64,000 nucleotides of DNA from Brevibacterium yomogidense (GTDB lineage: Bacteria; Actinomycetota; Actinomycetes; Actinomycetales; Brevibacteriaceae), in the NCBI RefSeq assembly GCF_016107685.1, contig NZ_JABASY010000001.1:90187-154186 (forward strand), written 5' to 3'. Position 1 is the first letter of the stretch. The number at the start of each line of letters is the position of its first letter. Under the pieces are notes generated by a model that did no database searches, had not been told where the DNA came from, and saw nothing but the letters and a program-made list of their open reading frames with translations. Positions 31,247-39,817 of the stretch are shown in pieces. A program made the translations under genes and the position numbers.

Positions 31247-32170
31247 ATGCAGACAGCCCTCGCACTCATCGATGTCGACTCCGGAACCGTCACGACGGCT
31301 GATCTCGAGACGGCGCAGTTCCCGGTCGAGGACCTCGCCATCCATCGGGGCGAGGGCATCTTCGAGACGGTCCTCGTGTCGGTGGATCCCGCTTCGGGCA
31401 GCACCCGCATCCACAGCGAGGAGCCGCATTTCGCCCGGTTCCAGCAGTCGGCGGCGATGCTCGACCTGCCCGCCCCTCCGCGGGAGCTGTTCGACGAGGC
31501 CGTCGCCACCGTCATCGCCGAGGTCGTCGGCTCCCTCGAGGAGTCCGTCACCGAATTCTCGGTCCGGTACGCGATGTCCCGCGGCCTCGATTCCCACGCG
31601 GACCTGTCCGCCCACCGCTCCGTGGGCACGCCGGCACGGGCGCGTGGCTGGGCGTTCCCGATCGCGGTCGCACCGGCGCAGCGTGCGCAGCGCACGGACG
31701 GGGTGCGGGTCGTCACTCTGGACCGCGGCTACGACGCCTACCTGGGCGAGAAGGCGCCGTGGCTGCTCATCGGCGCGAAGACGCTGTCCTACGCGGTCAA
31801 CCAGGCGGCGGCCCGTCACGCCGTCGCGCAGGGCGCCGACGAAGCGCTGTTCGTGTCGCACGACGGCCTCGTCCTCGAGGGGCCCACGTCGAATCTCGTG
31901 ATCCTCCGCGGCGACACGCTGCTCACTCCGGACCCGCGGGCCGGACTGCTGCACGGCACCACCCAGCGTGCCGTGTTCGCCGGGGCCGAGGCCGCGGGCC
32001 TCTCCACGGAGTACGCGGACCTCACCGTCGAGGACGTCGTCGACGCGGACGCGGCATGGCTCGTGTCCTCCGTCCGCACCGCCGTCCCCGTCGTCGCGGT
32101 GAACGGCAGGCCCGTCGCCCGCGACCTCGACGCGACCTCGCGGCTGCACGCATGGGTCCGCGCCGTCTGA
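31247..32170 (+). CDS. Class IV PLP enzyme, aminodeoxychorismate lyase / branched-chain aminotransferase-like
   Basis: A 307-residue fold-type-IV PLP enzyme. IHRGEGIFETVLV is the N-terminal signature; the Schiff-base lysine lies in LLIGAKTLSYAVNQAAARHA; EGPTSNLVI and GTTQRAVF are the PLP-phosphate and substrate motifs. In actinobacteria such stand-alone proteins act as aminodeoxychorismate lyase (PabC, folate pathway) or as D-amino acid or branched-chain aminotransferases. PabC is favoured by length and the FETV/GAKTLSY motifs, but no pabAB is adjacent. I start at ATG 31247; ATG 31238 would add MGR. Confidence 0.83.
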   Translation: MQTALALIDVDSGTVTTADLETAQFPVEDLAIHRGEGIFETVLVSVDPASGSTRIHSEEPHFARFQQSAAMLDLPAPPRELFDEAVATVIAEVVGSLEESVTEFSVRYAMSRGLDSHADLSAHRSVGTPARARGWAFPIAVAPAQRAQRTDGVRVVTLDRGYDAYLGEKAPWLLIGAKTLSYAVNQAAARHAVAQGADEALFVSHDGLVLEGPTSNLVILRGDTLLTPDPRAGLLHGTTQRAVFAGAEAAGLSTEYADLTVEDVVDADAAWLVSSVRTAVPVVAVNGRPVARDLDATSRLHAWVRAV

Positions 32171-32242
32171 GCGGCGCCGTCTGACGCGCGCAGACGCTAG
32201 GCTGAGAACGACGAACGTGCCGACCATCACCAGGAGGAGAAC

Positions 32243-32542
32243 ATGGGCAAGGTTGCTTGGCAGATCATCGGTGTGGGCGGTACCGCTCTCGCCGCAATGG
32301 CGACCCGGAAGGCGCTCGCTGCAGTGTGGGAGAAGTCCACGAAGCGCGCGGTCCCCATGAACCCGAACGACGACGAGATCGGGCTGAGCGAGGCGCTCGC
32401 GTGGACCATCGTGTCCGGCGTGGGTGTCGCGGTCGTCCAGCTGACGGTCCAGCGCTACGCCGCGAAGACCATCCGCAGCCGCTTCGGGGAGGACTCGCTG
32501 CCCAAGCAGATGCGCCCCACCCAGGCACGCCTCGAGAGCTGA
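32243..32542 (+). CDS. DUF4235 small membrane-associated protein
   Basis: A 99-residue protein of the actinobacterial DUF4235 family. Two hydrophobic helices (KVAWQIIGVGGTALAAMATRKAL, and EALAWTIVSGVGVAVVQLTVQRYAAK) flank a polar loop with NPNDDEIG, and the tail is basic. Function unknown. AGGAGGAG lies just upstream of the ATG, the strongest ribosome binding site in the neighbourhood, suggesting high expression. Convergent with aroD across a short terminator hairpin. Confidence 0.85.
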   Translation: MGKVAWQIIGVGGTALAAMATRKALAAVWEKSTKRAVPMNPNDDEIGLSEALAWTIVSGVGVAVVQLTVQRYAAKTIRSRFGEDSLPKQMRPTQARLES

Positions 32543-32561
32543 GCGGAACACGTACGTGACC

Positions 32562-32581
32562 GCGCGCCCGCCGGGGCGCGC
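32562..32581. terminator. Bidirectional terminator hairpin between DUF4235 and aroD
   Basis: Arms GCGCGCCC (32562-32569) and GGGCGCGC (32574-32581) pair around a 4-base loop. It fits exactly between two convergent stop codons. Confidence 0.7.
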
Positions 32582-32582
32582 A

Positions 32583-33356
32583 TCATCCGCGGAGCAGGAT
32601 CGACCGGACGAGGTCGACCTGCTCCGCGGTCATCTGCCCGGGTGCGGACCCCGCACCCACCGTCGCGAAAGTCGCCGCTGACCCGAACTCCCCGGCGCAC
32701 AGACGGGTGACGCGGCCCAACTCCCCCATCGCGATGCCGATGACGGGGACCTCGTGCGCCTGCGATGCCCGCGCGGTCGCCCCCAGCAGAGTGAGCACGT
32801 CCTCCATGGAGTGAGGCATGACCGCGATCTTCACGACATCCGCCCCGGACGACGCCATGACAGCGAAGGCGGTGTCGAGCTGCTGCGACGAGGGAGTCGC
32901 CTCCCAGGAGTGCGCGGAGACCACCGTCGCGACACCGGCTTCCTTCGCGGCCTCGAGCAGACGGGCCGACTCCTCGCGCCCCATCTCCACGTCGACGGCG
33001 GCGGGACGAAGAGCGATCGCGGCCTCGACGGCCTCCGTGTAGCGCTCCACCGGGCAGTGGCCGCCCTCGGCCTCCGACCGCACGGTCACCAGCGTGGGAA
33101 TCCGCGTGCGAGCGAACGCGCCGTACGATCGCGCGAGATCCGCGTCCCATGCGGAGCCGCCGTATTGCTCGGAGACACCGGCCTGTTCGGAGTCAGCGGC
33201 CTCAACCACGAGCGGATCGATCCGCCATTCCAGGACGTCGACTCCCTCGTGGGACGACACGGCGATCGCCTGCCGAGCGGCATCATCTCCTGTTCGCGCG
33301 AGGATCGGGACGATGATCGCAGGGAGTGCGCGGGGGGCGAATGGCAGTGGCTTCAT
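32583..33356 (-). CDS. aroD: Type I 3-dehydroquinate dehydratase
   Basis: A 257-residue class I dehydroquinase (shikimate pathway). EWRIDPL near residue 43 is the substrate-binding signature; VVSAHSWEATP carries the catalytic histidine; ADVVKIAVMPHSMEDV carries the Schiff-base lysine; SAATFATVGAGSAPGQM forms the lid. The length matches AroD. The ATG at 33356 follows TAGAGT by six bases without a Shine-Dalgarno sequence. Many actinobacteria use the unrelated type II enzyme, so a type I copy not linked to other aro genes may serve quinate or shikimate use; that is inference. Confidence 0.9.
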   Translation of the reverse strand: MKPLPFAPRALPAIIVPILARTGDDAARQAIAVSSHEGVDVLEWRIDPLVVEAADSEQAGVSEQYGGSAWDADLARSYGAFARTRIPTLVTVRSEAEGGHCPVERYTEAVEAAIALRPAAVDVEMGREESARLLEAAKEAGVATVVSAHSWEATPSSQQLDTAFAVMASSGADVVKIAVMPHSMEDVLTLLGATARASQAHEVPVIGIAMGELGRVTRLCAGEFGSAATFATVGAGSAPGQMTAEQVDLVRSILLRG

Positions 33357-33362
33357 GCGGGC

Positions 33363-33368
33363 ACTCTA
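33363..33368 (-). promoter_or_regulatory. Putative -10 (TAGAGT) of leaderless aroD
   Basis: TAGAGT on the minus strand ends six bases before the aroD ATG at 33356. Confidence 0.5.
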
Positions 33369-33851
33369 CCGACGACGGGGACGTCAGAGGAGAGGACCGT
33401 GGGCGGCACCCACTCCCTCCCCACATGCTCTCCGCATCCGTGCTCGGGCTCCCACTCTCTGCGCCTCACACCTGCCCCTCACGCGCCCCTCACTGAGAAA
33501 ACTGTTCCGCACCACGGGATCATGGCCACAGCTTCGCACAGTGAACGCAATTCCTGAGAGACCACCCGGTACACCCTCGGAAACCGCCTAACAATAGGAT
33601 AACGAGTAAATGGGCCCATTTGCGCTGGTCAGAGACTTCCTGAACATTCTCTCACCGCACAGATTCTGCGACAGCCGGAGAATTCCACATAGTTTTCCAC
33701 AAGCACAGGGCTAGACTGGGCCGATGGAATCGTGGCAACGTCTCACCCCTGGTGGCCGCGCAGCCGGTCCGGGTCTGACCTGGGCCGCCGCTCCGCCACC
33801 GCCCCACTGAGAAGTGGCCACGACGCAGCTCACGAGACAGTCCTGACAGCG

Positions 33852-33868
33852 GCTGCCTCAGAGGCAGC
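33852..33868. promoter_or_regulatory. 17-bp perfect palindrome GCTGCCTC-A-GAGGCAGC before proV
   Basis: Eight-base arms around a single central A, 33 bases upstream of the proV start. It could be a protein operator or, in RNA, a short hairpin in the leader of the osmoprotectant operon. Confidence 0.45.
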
Positions 33869-33901
33869 ACCCACTGTCCCCGATAGGAAGGATGCGGTCA
33901 C

Positions 33902-35317
33902 GTGTCAGTAGTCCGCGCCTCGCACGTATGGAAGGTCTTCGGGCGGAACGAGAAGGAAGTGGTCAAGCGCATCAAGGCAGGCGCTGACCGCTCCGAACTC
34001 ACCGACCTGGGAACCGCAGCCGTCATCGATGCGAGTTTCGAAGTCAGCAAGGGCGAGATCTTCGTCGTCATGGGTCTGTCGGGTTCCGGCAAGTCGACCC
34101 TCATCCGCATGATCAACGGCCTCTGGGCTCCTTCGGACGGCACGGTCGAGATCGCCGGGAACGACATCAGCGCAATGGGCTCGAACGAGTTGCGTCAGGT
34201 CCGCCGTGATCACATATCGATGGTCTTCCAGCACTTCGCCCTACTTCCGCACCGCACCGTCCGCGAGAACGCCGCCTACGGCCTCGGGCTCCAGGGCGTC
34301 GCCCGCAGCGAGGCAACGGAACGCGCAGACAACTGGCTCGACACCGTCGGACTGGGCGGTTGGGGCGACAAGTACCCGAACCAGCTGTCCGGCGGCATGC
34401 AGCAGCGAGTCGGGCTCGCCCGTGCGCTCGCCGCAGAGACCGACATCCTCCTCATGGACGAAGCGTTCTCCGCGCTCGACCCCCTGATCCGCCGCGAGAT
34501 GCAGGACCAGCTGGTCGAGCTGCAGGCTTCGCTGGAGAAGACGATCGTCTTCATCACCCACGACCTCAACGAGGCCATGTACCTGGGTGACCGGATCGCC
34601 GTCATGCGTGACGGGCGGATCGCCCAGATCGGGACGTCGGAGGACATCCTCACGCGCCCCACGGACGACTACGTCGCGAACTTCGTTCAGGACGTCGACC
34701 GCACCCGTGTGCTCACGGCGTCGTCGATCATGCAGGACACGAACGCGGTCGTGCGCCACACTGCGGGGCCTCGCTCCGCGATGCGGCTGTTCGAGCGCGA
34801 ACGCGTGTCCGGCCTCTTCGTCATCGACAGCACGCGCCACCTGCTCGGAACGGTGTCGGACCGCGATGCGGTCCGTGCCGCCCGTGAGGGTGCGACGGTG
34901 CTGAGCGACCACATCGAGACCGACGGGATCCTCACTGTCGGACCCGAAACACCGCTGTCGGAGCTGTTCGCCCCGTCCTCGACGGCACGCGTCCCGCTGG
35001 CGGTCGTCGACGACGAGAACCGCCTGCTGGGGGTCATCCCCCGCATCGCAGTCCTCAACTCGATGTCGCAGGTGGGTCCGTCGACCTCGGAGATGCCCGC
35101 GGTGACGCCGCTGCCGGCGACCGTGGAACCGCAGGACGATGTGGAACCGGGCCAGGACGATCCCGACGCTCCCGTGCCCAAGCCGGGTATCGCCGCTGCC
35201 GGCAACGGCGCGGACGAATCCGACGACGCCGAGGCAGCAGTCGGCGAGTCCACAGCAGAGGCGGGTGGCCCCACCTCCGAAGGCCCGGCCGACGACACGA
35301 TGGGAGCTGACCGATGA
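33902..35317 (+). CDS. proV: Glycine betaine/proline ABC transporter ATP-binding protein with CBS domains
   Basis: A 471-residue QAT-type ATPase (ProV/OpuAA). Walker A is GLSGSGKST, followed by a Q-loop (MVFQHFALLPHRTV), signature QLSGGMQQR, Walker B LLMDEAFSALD and H-loop FITHDLNEAM. Two CBS motifs follow (about 285-395; SSIMQDTNAVV, GTVSDRDAV, LTVGPETPLSE, GVIPRIAVL), which sense ionic strength in relatives. A disordered acidic tail of about 80 residues is extra. GTG start preceded by AGGAAGGA. Its stop overlaps the proW start by four bases (ATGA). Confidence 0.95.
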   Translation: MSVVRASHVWKVFGRNEKEVVKRIKAGADRSELTDLGTAAVIDASFEVSKGEIFVVMGLSGSGKSTLIRMINGLWAPSDGTVEIAGNDISAMGSNELRQVRRDHISMVFQHFALLPHRTVRENAAYGLGLQGVARSEATERADNWLDTVGLGGWGDKYPNQLSGGMQQRVGLARALAAETDILLMDEAFSALDPLIRREMQDQLVELQASLEKTIVFITHDLNEAMYLGDRIAVMRDGRIAQIGTSEDILTRPTDDYVANFVQDVDRTRVLTASSIMQDTNAVVRHTAGPRSAMRLFERERVSGLFVIDSTRHLLGTVSDRDAVRAAREGATVLSDHIETDGILTVGPETPLSELFAPSSTARVPLAVVDDENRLLGVIPRIAVLNSMSQVGPSTSEMPAVTPLPATVEPQDDVEPGQDDPDAPVPKPGIAAAGNGADESDDAEAAVGESTAEAGGPTSEGPADDTMGADR

Positions 35318-36240
35318 GTTTCCTCGACTTCCTGTACCCGCGGGTTCCGCTCGGCAAGTGGGCATCCGACTTCATCGACTGGTTCGGCAACGTCTTCGGC
35401 TGGCTGCTCGACGGGTTCTCGTGGCTCATGCAGACCACGTATCAGCTCCTCTTCAACATCCTGGCCTTCCCCAAGTTCCTCGTCGACAACGGGACGATCG
35501 CGGACTCCAGCGTCCTGCGCGCGCTCCTCATCTTCGTGATGATCCTCATCTTCGCCGGGATCGCGTGGCTCGCGGCGAACTGGAAGGTCGCACTGTTCAC
35601 GGTGCTGGGCTTCTACGCGATCTGGGCGCTGGACCAGTGGGAGAACTCGATGTCCACGCTGGCGCTCGTCATCGTGGCCGTCGTCGTCGCTCTCGTCCTC
35701 GCGCTTCCGCTGGGCGTGCTGGCGTCGAAGTCGCAGACGGTGTCGACGATCCTGAAGCCGATCCTCGACTTCATGCAGGCGATGCCCGCACTGGCCTACC
35801 TGGTCCCCGCGATCGTCATGTTCAGCGTGGGCATCGTCCCAGGCGCCTTCGCCACGATCATCTTCGCGATGCCCCCGGGTGTCCGCCTCACCGAACTGGC
35901 GATCCGCCAGGTCGACGGCGAGAAGGTCGAGGCGGGTCAGGCGTTCGGCGCCACGTCCACGCACATCCTCTTCAAGATCCAGCTGCCCCTCGCCATGGCC
36001 ACGATCATGGCAGGCATCAACCAGGTCATCATGCTCGCGCTGTCGATGGTCGTCCTCGCCGGTATGGCCGGCTCCGGCGGCCTCGGTGGCGAAGTCGTGG
36101 GCGCGATCAGCCGCCTCAACGTGGGCATCGGTGTGGAGGCCGGCCTCGCGGTCGTCATCCTCGCCGTGTTCCTGGACCGCATGACTGCGGGGCTGGGGCA
36201 GAAGACTCCGCTCGAGCGCGCCAAGCGCGCAGCGGCCTGA
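35314..36240 (+). CDS. proW: Glycine betaine/proline ABC transporter permease
   Basis: A 308-residue ProW/OpuAB permease. Hydrophobic segments begin near residue 55 after an amphipathic N-terminus. The binding-protein-dependent transport signature is GQAFGATSTHILFKIQLPLAMATIMAGINQ, and ALPLGVLASKS, MQAMPALAYLVPAIVMFSVG and MVVLAGMAGSGGLGGEVV are family blocks. It forms the membrane channel of the betaine importer with ProV and ProX. Translation is coupled to proV by the ATGA overlap. Confidence 0.94.
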   Translation: MSFLDFLYPRVPLGKWASDFIDWFGNVFGWLLDGFSWLMQTTYQLLFNILAFPKFLVDNGTIADSSVLRALLIFVMILIFAGIAWLAANWKVALFTVLGFYAIWALDQWENSMSTLALVIVAVVVALVLALPLGVLASKSQTVSTILKPILDFMQAMPALAYLVPAIVMFSVGIVPGAFATIIFAMPPGVRLTELAIRQVDGEKVEAGQAFGATSTHILFKIQLPLAMATIMAGINQVIMLALSMVVLAGMAGSGGLGGEVVGAISRLNVGIGVEAGLAVVILAVFLDRMTAGLGQKTPLERAKRAAA

Positions 36241-36278
36241 ACGAACAAGACAACTACACTACGAAAGGGAGTTCAGAC

Positions 36279-37277
36279 ATGAAGGCTACAAAGCTCATGC
36301 CTCTGACCGGGGCACTGGCCGCCGGTCTCCTCGCTCTCACCGCTTGCGGTGCCACGGATGCCGGCGAGTCCGATAGCGCGGGCGCCGGCGATCCCGCGGC
36401 GGAAGGCGACGTCGATTGGGCGGACTGCACGCCCGGCTCGGAGTCCGCTGAGACGGATCTCGGATCGGACGACAACACGGACATCACGATCGGTGCGTTC
36501 AACGGCTGGGACGAGTCCTTCGCCGCCTCGCACCTCACGAAGCACGTCCTCGAGGAGGACGGCTACACGGTGAACATCGAGTCGTTCGACGCGGGACCGG
36601 CGTTCACTGCCGTGGCGGGGGGCGACATCGACTTCGTCATGGACGGCTGGATGCCGATCACGCACACCGACTACATCGAGCAGTACGGCGATGACCTCGA
36701 GACGGCCGGCTGCTGGTACGACAACGCGAAGCTCACGATCGCCGTGAACGAGGACTCGCCCGCGCAGTCCATCGCGGACCTCGCGGACATGAGCGATGAG
36801 TACGACGGCACGATCTACGGCATCGAAGCGGGTGCGGGTCTCACACGCGTGACCGAGGACGAAGCAATTCCGACCTACGGCCTCGACGACTGGGACTTCA
36901 AGGTCTCGTCGACCCCGGCGATGCTCGCGCAGCTGCAGAAGTCGACGGATGACGGTGAGAACGTCGCCGTCACGCTGTGGCGTCCGCACTGGGCCTACGA
37001 CGCGTTCCCGGTCCGCGACCTCGAGGATCCGGAAGGCGCGATGGGCGAAGCGGAGGTCATCTACAACTTCGCACGTCCTGGCTTCGCGGATGACAACCCG
37101 CAGGTCACACAGCTGCTGAAGAACCTCGTCATCGACGATGACAACCTCGCGAGCCTGGAGAACGTCATGTTCTCCGACGACAACTACGGCGGCGAGGACC
37201 TCGACGGCGCGGTGGACGAATGGGTTGGCGACAACCAGGAGTTCGTCGACGACTGGAAGGCAGGCGCTCTGGGCTGA
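36279..37277 (+). CDS. proX: Glycine betaine/proline-binding lipoprotein
   Basis: A 332-residue lipoprotein with a lipobox (LTAC, about residue 22), an acidic linker and an OpuAC-type binding domain. NGWDESFAASHLTKHVLEEDGY, VMDGWMPITHTDYIEQYG, EAGAGLT, and WRPHWAYDAFPVRDLEDPEG supply the aromatic Trp/Tyr residues that cage the quaternary ammonium group in relatives. AAGGGAG lies eight bases before the ATG. It closes the proVWX operon, 38 bases after proW, and is followed by a strong terminator. Confidence 0.93.
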   Translation: MKATKLMPLTGALAAGLLALTACGATDAGESDSAGAGDPAAEGDVDWADCTPGSESAETDLGSDDNTDITIGAFNGWDESFAASHLTKHVLEEDGYTVNIESFDAGPAFTAVAGGDIDFVMDGWMPITHTDYIEQYGDDLETAGCWYDNAKLTIAVNEDSPAQSIADLADMSDEYDGTIYGIEAGAGLTRVTEDEAIPTYGLDDWDFKVSSTPAMLAQLQKSTDDGENVAVTLWRPHWAYDAFPVRDLEDPEGAMGEAEVIYNFARPGFADDNPQVTQLLKNLVIDDDNLASLENVMFSDDNYGGEDLDGAVDEWVGDNQEFVDDWKAGALG

Positions 37278-37294
37278 CGCTCAGCGCTCCACCT

Positions 37295-37327
37295 GATGGC
37301 CCGGCCCCGGAAGGGGGCCGGGCCATC
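37295..37327 (+). terminator. Terminator of the proVWX operon
   Basis: A 14-bp perfect stem (37295-37308 with 37314-37327) and 5-base loop begin 18 bases after the proX stop. No T-run follows. Confidence 0.8.
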
Positions 37328-37478
37328 GTCGTCTGCCCACGCTCCCCCTTCAAGCGAACATCCGACGTCCCACGAGATTCGCAGAGAAATCTGGAGGATC
37401 TTCACAACGATTTTCGCGCGATCTCACAGAGTCGCTACGGTGGCCCGACCGAGCCGCCGCCCGGCGCTCATCGACCCG

Positions 37479-37491
37479 TCAACACTGTTGA
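37479..37491. promoter_or_regulatory. Palindrome TCAACA-C-TGTTGA upstream of the GltS-like gene
   Basis: A perfect 6-1-6 palindrome 28 bases before the TTG start; a candidate operator for a dimeric repressor. Confidence 0.4.
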
Positions 37492-37518
37492 TGCGACCAC
37501 CGTTCACAAGGAGCACGA

Positions 37519-38994
37519 TTGTCACCTGATCAGATCGGATTCGCCATCCTCATCCTGGGGCTGGCGCTTCTCATCGGAAAAGCGATCCGCGCCAATGTGC
37601 GCTGGGTGCAGAAACTCTTCCTCCCCAGTTCGATCCTCGCGGGAGTGATCCTGCTGCTGTTCGGGCCGCAGGTGCTCGGGCAGCTGGCCGGAGGCCCGCT
37701 CGCAGAAGCCGGTCTCTACACACCGGGGATCCTCGAGACCTGGGGAACCCTCCCCGGCCTGCTCATCAGCGTCGTCTTCGCCACGATGTTCCTCGGGCAG
37801 GACCTCCCACGCATCGGGCACGCCGCGAAGCTCGCCGGCCCCCAGGTGAGCTTCGGTCTGGCACTCGGGTCCGGTCAGTACGTCATCGGTCTGCTCCTCG
37901 CCATCGTGGTCCTCATCCCCCTCTTCAGCGCGAGCCCGATGGTGGGCGCCCTCATCGAGATCGGCTTCGAAGGAGGCCATGGCACCGCCGCAGGCATGAG
38001 TCAGGTCTTCATCGACCTCGGCTTCGAATCCGGGGCGGATCTCGCCGTGGGTCTTGCGACCGTGGGCATCGTCGGCGGCATCGTGCTCGGCATCTTCCTC
38101 ATCAACTGGGCAGTGCGGAAGGGGCACACGGAACTCCTCGACGGCCAGGCCGACACCTCGGTCGAGGAGCAGCGCGGGCTCTTCCGGAAGGACGAGCACT
38201 ACCCTGCCGGCCAGATGACGTCGCGCCCCTCGTCCGTGGAGCCGTTCTCCCTGCACATCGCGTTCGTCTCCGTCGCGATCCTCATCGGATGGCTCATCCT
38301 CCAAGGGCTCACGTGGATCGAATCCGTCACCTACGGCCAGACGGAGGTGCAGGACGGCGTGACGCTCGAGCTCATGGGCAACGTGCCGCTCTTCCCGCTC
38401 GCTCTGATCGGTGGCGTGATCCTGCAGGCGATCGCGAAGGCGCTGAAGTTCGACAGCCTCATCGACGCCCAGATCATGCTGCGGATCCAGGGGCTCGCGC
38501 TCGACTTCCTCATCGTCGCAGCGATCGCCAACCTGTCGCTCGAAGCGATCGGCGAGAACCTGGGCGTCTTCGTGATCCTCTCGATCGCCGGGATCGTCTT
38601 CAACGTCGTCATGCTGCTGGTCTTCGCGCCCAAGGTCATCGGCCGCTTCTGGTTCGAGCGCGGCATCGGCGACTTCGGCCAGTCGATGGGTGTGACGGCG
38701 ACCGGCCTCATCCTCATGCGGATCACGGATCCCGAGGGCGAGAGCCCCGCGTTCGAAGCCTTCGGCTACAAGCAGCTGGTGTTCGAGCCGTTCTTCGGCG
38801 GCGGCTTCGTCACCGCCATGGCCGTGCCGCTCATCTTCTTCTTCGGGCCGTGGCCACTGTTCATCGGAATGGTCGCCCTCTTCCTCATCGCAGTCGTCGG
38901 CGGCATGCTGGCCTTCGGACCGCAGGCCAAGAGGGAACATGCGGAACGCGCCGCAGGGGACGCTCCGTACACGACGTCACTGCAGAAGACCTGA
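37519..38994 (+). CDS. gltS: Sodium:glutamate symporter (GltS family), extended
   Basis: A 491-residue transporter with about ten membrane segments in two inverted halves. IGFEGGHGTAAGMSQVF in the first half and GDFGQSMGVTATGLILMRI in the second are the paired re-entrant motifs of GltS. The TTG start is supported by AAGGAG six bases upstream. E. coli GltS is 401 residues; the difference is mainly a long cytoplasmic loop between the halves (about 205-255) and a charged C-terminus. It would import glutamate with sodium. Linked in position, but not in operon, to the betaine transporter. Confidence 0.88.
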   Translation: MSPDQIGFAILILGLALLIGKAIRANVRWVQKLFLPSSILAGVILLLFGPQVLGQLAGGPLAEAGLYTPGILETWGTLPGLLISVVFATMFLGQDLPRIGHAAKLAGPQVSFGLALGSGQYVIGLLLAIVVLIPLFSASPMVGALIEIGFEGGHGTAAGMSQVFIDLGFESGADLAVGLATVGIVGGIVLGIFLINWAVRKGHTELLDGQADTSVEEQRGLFRKDEHYPAGQMTSRPSSVEPFSLHIAFVSVAILIGWLILQGLTWIESVTYGQTEVQDGVTLELMGNVPLFPLALIGGVILQAIAKALKFDSLIDAQIMLRIQGLALDFLIVAAIANLSLEAIGENLGVFVILSIAGIVFNVVMLLVFAPKVIGRFWFERGIGDFGQSMGVTATGLILMRITDPEGESPAFEAFGYKQLVFEPFFGGGFVTAMAVPLIFFFGPWPLFIGMVALFLIAVVGGMLAFGPQAKREHAERAAGDAPYTTSLQKT

Positions 38995-39025
38995 GTCCGA
39001 TGCCCTCCGGGGGGGCACGCGGCAG

Positions 39026-39685
39026 TCACATCTTGAGCCACACGTCGGCGCCGTTCTTCACCACGGCGCCGGCGGCCTCGGCATCCGTGATCCACGCGCT
39101 GCTGTCGCGGGACGCAGTCTCCGACGGACGCGCGGAGGCCGCTGCCCCTTCGGAAGATCGGTCGGCAACACCGTCCGCGACGACGATGAGCTCGAACCCG
39201 ATCGCGAGCGCAGCGAACGACGACTGGGTCAGCGCGTCGCGCGCATTCGAACCCGCGACGATGATCCGATCCACCCCCAGGTCGTCCAGCCCCTCCGCCA
39301 GGTCGTCGATGCCTTCGAACACATCCGGCACGTCGGAGACGAGGACGAGTTCGTCGTCTCGGGTCCCGAGCGCCGAATCGATCCGCAGCCGGGGCTCCTC
39401 CGGGGCGTCGTCATCGTCCCCGTCGATGTGCCGGACCGGGAGCTGCTCCGGTCGCCCAGCGGCTTCTGAGCCCGGTCCTCCCTCAGCCGTCTCGCGCGGT
39501 CCACCCCCGGCCGCGCGGTCTTCCCCGCCCTCGGTTCCTTCGGGGGCCTCGGTCAGCTCTTCGGGGGCGACGTGCACGATGACCCCGCCGACGCCTCGGG
39601 CGCGGTCGACCAGGTCGGCGAGCGGCTGCGGAGGCGACGACGGGAACTGATCGGGTGTCGCGTCGATGATGAGAAGTGCGTCCAT
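39026..39685 (-). CDS. Isochorismatase-fold protein lacking the catalytic cysteine
   Basis: A 219-residue protein with the isochorismatase-like Rossmann fold: LLIIDATPDQF at the start, GVIVHVAPE, then VDRIIVAGSNARDALTQSSFAALAIGFELIVVADGVA. In active cysteine hydrolases the loop after GSxxx carries a catalytic Cys (typically TDxCV); here it is NARDA, with no cysteine anywhere in the chain. The lysine of the triad is also not evident. A Gly/Glu/Pro-rich insert (about residues 45-95) separates strands. A non-enzymatic or altered role is likely. Stop is 31 bases from the convergent gltS stop. Confidence 0.7.
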   Translation of the reverse strand: MDALLIIDATPDQFPSSPPQPLADLVDRARGVGGVIVHVAPEELTEAPEGTEGGEDRAAGGGPRETAEGGPGSEAAGRPEQLPVRHIDGDDDDAPEEPRLRIDSALGTRDDELVLVSDVPDVFEGIDDLAEGLDDLGVDRIIVAGSNARDALTQSSFAALAIGFELIVVADGVADRSSEGAAASARPSETASRDSSAWITDAEAAGAVVKNGADVWLKM

Positions 39686-39805
39686 GCCACCAGGATCCCA
39701 CGCACGGCTGAGCGACGGCGAGCGGGCTCCCCGCGCGCAAGGAGCGGGAGGCTTCAGGGGCCGACCACGGGCGCCCGGCTCCCGACTGCAGGGGGCTCTG
39801 TCCGA

Positions 39806-39811
39806 TACTGT
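39806..39811 (+). promoter_or_regulatory. Putative -10 (TACTGT) of leaderless aldolase gene
   Basis: TACTGT ends six bases before the ATG at 39818. Confidence 0.45.
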
Positions 39812-39817
39812 GACGGT

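Larger units (their letters stand above)
33357..33901. other. Intergenic region upstream of the betaine transporter operon
   Basis: 545 bases with no convincing gene. It includes the aroD promoter (left end), an AT-richer patch (33590-33715) ending in a -10-like TAGACT (33712-33717), a leader of about 180 bases, a perfect palindrome (33852-33868) and the proV ribosome binding site. I looked for a riboswitch in the leader and could not match a known class. Confidence 0.55.

Noticed and set aside
33600-33900. c-di-AMP (ydaO), guanidine or glycine riboswitch in the proV leader
   Set aside because: The conserved core bases of these classes are not present in order; reported only as a structured leader of unknown kind.
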